This document shows positions 33,607 through 35,008 of a stretch of 35,008 nt of DNA, piece after piece. A program made the position numbers and the translations under genes. How positions within the stretch are numbered: position 1 is the stretch's first letter; the number at the start of each line of letters is the position of its first letter. The notes under the pieces were generated by a model. It ran no database searches, was not told the DNA's origin, and saw only the letters and a program-made list of their open reading frames with translations. Location: assembly GCF_018119405.1 (NCBI RefSeq), contig NZ_JAGPWC010000053.1, positions 1 through 35,008 of the forward strand. The letters are read 5' to 3'. This DNA is from Massilia sp. ST3 (GTDB lineage Bacteria > Pseudomonadota > Gammaproteobacteria > Burkholderiales > Burkholderiaceae_D).

Positions 33607-34596
33607 ATGGGCATCGGCGTACTCTGCGGCCTCCTGGCCGGCGCACTCTGGGGACTGGTCTTCATCGTCCCCGAACTGCTGGCGTCCTTCAGCCCCCTCG
33701 AACTGGCCGTCGGCCGCTACCTCGCCTACGGCGCCATGGCCTTCGCCCTGCTGCTGCCGCGCCTGCGCAGCCTGCGTGGCCGGTTGACGCGCGCCGATTG
33801 CGCCGCCCTGGTGCGCCACGCCCTGGCCGGCAACCTGGTCTACTACATGCTCCTCTCGGTCGGCGTGCAATACGCCGGCGTCGGGCCCACTTCGCTGATC
33901 GTCGGCATGCTGCCGGTCGTCGTCACCCTGCTCGGCCGCCACGACCACGGCGCCGTGCCGCTGCGCCGCCTGGCGCTGCCGCTGCTGCTGGTCGCGGCCG
34001 GCATTGCCTGCATCAATGTCGACGCCTTCGCCCACCCGGCCAGCAGCGACCCGGTCCGCACTGCGACCGGCATCGCCTGCGCCACCGGCGCACTGCTGTG
34101 CTGGAGCTGGTACGCCCTCGACAACGCGCGCTACCTGAAGCGCAACCCGCATTTCGGCAGCGCCGAGTGGTCGGCGCTGTACGGCCTGTCCACCGGCATC
34201 CTGGCGCTGGTGCTGGGCGCCGCGGCCTGGGCGGGCGGCGACGCCTTCGCTTCCGCGCCGGCCACGCGCGACTGGGCCCTGTTCTGGACCTGCAACGCGC
34301 TGCTGGCCCTGGGCGCCTCGGTGATCGGCAACCAGTTGTGGAACGTGGCCAGCCGGCGCGTGCCGGTCACCCTGTCCGGCCAGCTGATCCTGTTCGAGAC
34401 CCTGTTCGCCCTGTTCTACGGCTTCGTCTACCGCGGCCACGGCCCACGCCCGCTGGAGCTGGCCGCGATCGCCCTGCTGGTGTGCGGCGTCACCTGGTCG
34501 GTGCGCGCGCATTCTCCCTCGCTACTTGAGACGGGACACGGAAACCTGGCTGAAGGTGACGGCGTGGCCGGCGCCGCCCATCGCCACCAGGCCTAG
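33607..34596 (+). CDS. EamA/DMT-family transporter (second)
   Basis: A 329-residue inner-membrane protein with about ten hydrophobic helices in two EamA repeats. The first repeat begins GIGVLCGLLAGALWGLVFIVPELL. It has SLIVGMLPVVVTLLGR in the fourth helix and GQLILFETLFALFYGF in the second repeat, both DMT-superfamily features. It is not closely similar to the transporter at 4944-5843. The start at 33607 is preferred because the first helix follows directly and an AGG site is nearby; an ATG at 33565 would add 14 residues. The last 25 residues (34522-34596) overlap the antisense end of the minus-strand gene and are likely non-family sequence beyond the last helix. The substrate is unknown. Confidence 0.82.
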   Translation: MGIGVLCGLLAGALWGLVFIVPELLASFSPLELAVGRYLAYGAMAFALLLPRLRSLRGRLTRADCAALVRHALAGNLVYYMLLSVGVQYAGVGPTSLIVGMLPVVVTLLGRHDHGAVPLRRLALPLLLVAAGIACINVDAFAHPASSDPVRTATGIACATGALLCWSWYALDNARYLKRNPHFGSAEWSALYGLSTGILALVLGAAAWAGGDAFASAPATRDWALFWTCNALLALGASVIGNQLWNVASRRVPVTLSGQLILFETLFALFYGFVYRGHGPRPLELAAIALLVCGVTWSVRAHSPSLLETGHGNLAEGDGVAGAAHRHQA

Positions 34597-35008
34597 TTTC
34601 GCACTGGCGCCAAGGCGGTGGGTCCAGGTGCCCCCGCCGACCCAGCGTTCGCCGTCCTGGCTCGACCAGGCCGTATAGCGCTCCTCGCCGTCGCCGCCGC
34701 GCCGCACCTCCAGGCGCAGCCAGGTCCACTCGCCCGGCGTGCCCGCCACCGTGTTGCCGTAGCGCGGATGGTAGGGCTCGACCGGCGCCAGCTCCTTGGC
34801 GAATTCCACCTGGCGCAGGCCGCCCCGGGCCAGCTCCACCAGCTTGACGTAGTTGTCGTCGTCGCGCAGCACCACCAGGCCGGCCTGCACGGGCCGCGCG
34901 CAGCAGTCGAGCGGCGCGTCCAGGCGCAGGCGCGCCTCGATGCGCAAGTCGCCGCCCGGCAGCGGCGTGGCCAGCAGGGCCGCGGTGTCGGTGTCCAGGT
35001 GCAGGTCG
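34522..35008 (-). CDS. C-terminal part of a protein with a concanavalin-like (GH43 C2/DUF1349-type) domain, cut by window end
   Basis: The frame is open from the stop at 34522 to the end of the window, so the gene begins outside. About 162 residues are seen. The pattern, LRIEARLRLDAPLDCCARPVQAG onward with VVLRDDDNYVKLVEL, EWTWLRLEVRR and YTAWSSQDGERWVGGGTWT, is the beta-sandwich fold that often ends GH43 xylosidases and other carbohydrate-active or DUF1349 proteins. It probably belongs to a sugar-degrading enzyme upstream in the same strand direction as the sugar-uptake locus. Its 3' end overlaps the convergent exporter gene by 75 nt. Which enzyme it belongs to is not visible here. Confidence 0.75.
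   Translation of the reverse strand, partial: DLHLDTDTAALLATPLPGGDLRIEARLRLDAPLDCCARPVQAGLVVLRDDDNYVKLVELARGGLRQVEFAKELAPVEPYHPRYGNTVAGTPGEWTWLRLEVRRGGDGEERYTAWSSQDGERWVGGGTWTHRLGASAKLGLVAMGGAGHAVTFSQVSVSRLK

Noticed and set aside
33279..33665. Minus-strand frame with a repeated VIPATGG heptapeptide across the tandem array
   Set aside because: A 21-bp unit is a multiple of three, so any frame through it stays open and repeats. There is no ribosome site and the rest has no protein-like character.

Overview
The window is GC-rich DNA with densely packed genes. The gene content suggests a betaproteobacterium of the Oxalobacteraceae, probably Massilia/Telluria-like. The reasons are a branched-chain keto acid dehydrogenase operon, several c-di-GMP enzymes, a large TonB-dependent receptor beside a sugar ABC importer, and proteobacterial REP-like palindromes between genes. 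The genus is inferred from style, not proven. No rRNA, tRNA, CRISPR array, transposase or phage gene was seen. The first 40 bases (a G run meeting a C run) look like a contig-end or read artefact.

Layout, left to right. (1) 165-6888: an AAT-type amino acid permease; two tandem paralogous membrane phosphodiesterases (CSS-motif sensor plus EAL) that share the same promoter architecture; an EamA-type exporter divergent from a LysR regulator whose C-terminus runs into a REP-like element. (2) 7074-12103: bkdA1-bkdA2-bkdB-lpdA, encoding E1-alpha, E1-beta, E2 and E3 of a branched-chain 2-oxo acid dehydrogenase, tightly coupled and closed by a terminator. (3) 12280-13448: a small outer-membrane barrel gene with a good sigma-70 promoter and terminator, a decayed NHL-repeat fragment, and a six-cysteine secreted protein. 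(4) 13519-17477: a TetR regulator divergent from a Baeyer-Villiger monooxygenase / short-chain dehydrogenase / alpha-beta hydrolase operon joined by ATGA overlaps. This is the classic logic alcohol to ketone to ester to acid plus alcohol, with a near-perfect palindrome in the divergent promoter. (5) 17488-20986: a GNAT acetyltransferase, a convergent Gly/Ser/Gln-rich small protein, and a KefF/KefC-type potassium efflux pair. (6) 21162-23996: a four-PAS GGDEF-EAL protein with no ATG start.

(7) 24153-33237, minus strand: a carbohydrate-uptake locus. In transcription order it encodes a solute-binding protein, two CUT1 permeases, the ATPase, a LacI regulator, then a TonB-dependent receptor and a cytoplasmic GH43 glycosidase. 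Together these would carry an oligosaccharide across the outer membrane, then the inner membrane, then cleave it inside the cell, under a LacI switch. A run of five palindromes precedes the receptor gene. (8) 33238-35008: a non-coding stretch with REP-like elements and a 21-bp tandem array, a second EamA-type transporter, and the 3' end of a minus-strand gene with a concanavalin-like domain that overlaps it.

The pieces all belong to known families. The least ordinary signals are the REP-derived tandem array, the palindrome cluster before the TonB receptor, the REP-extended LysR protein, the twin CSS-EAL genes with conserved promoters, and the compact combined outer/inner membrane sugar uptake locus.
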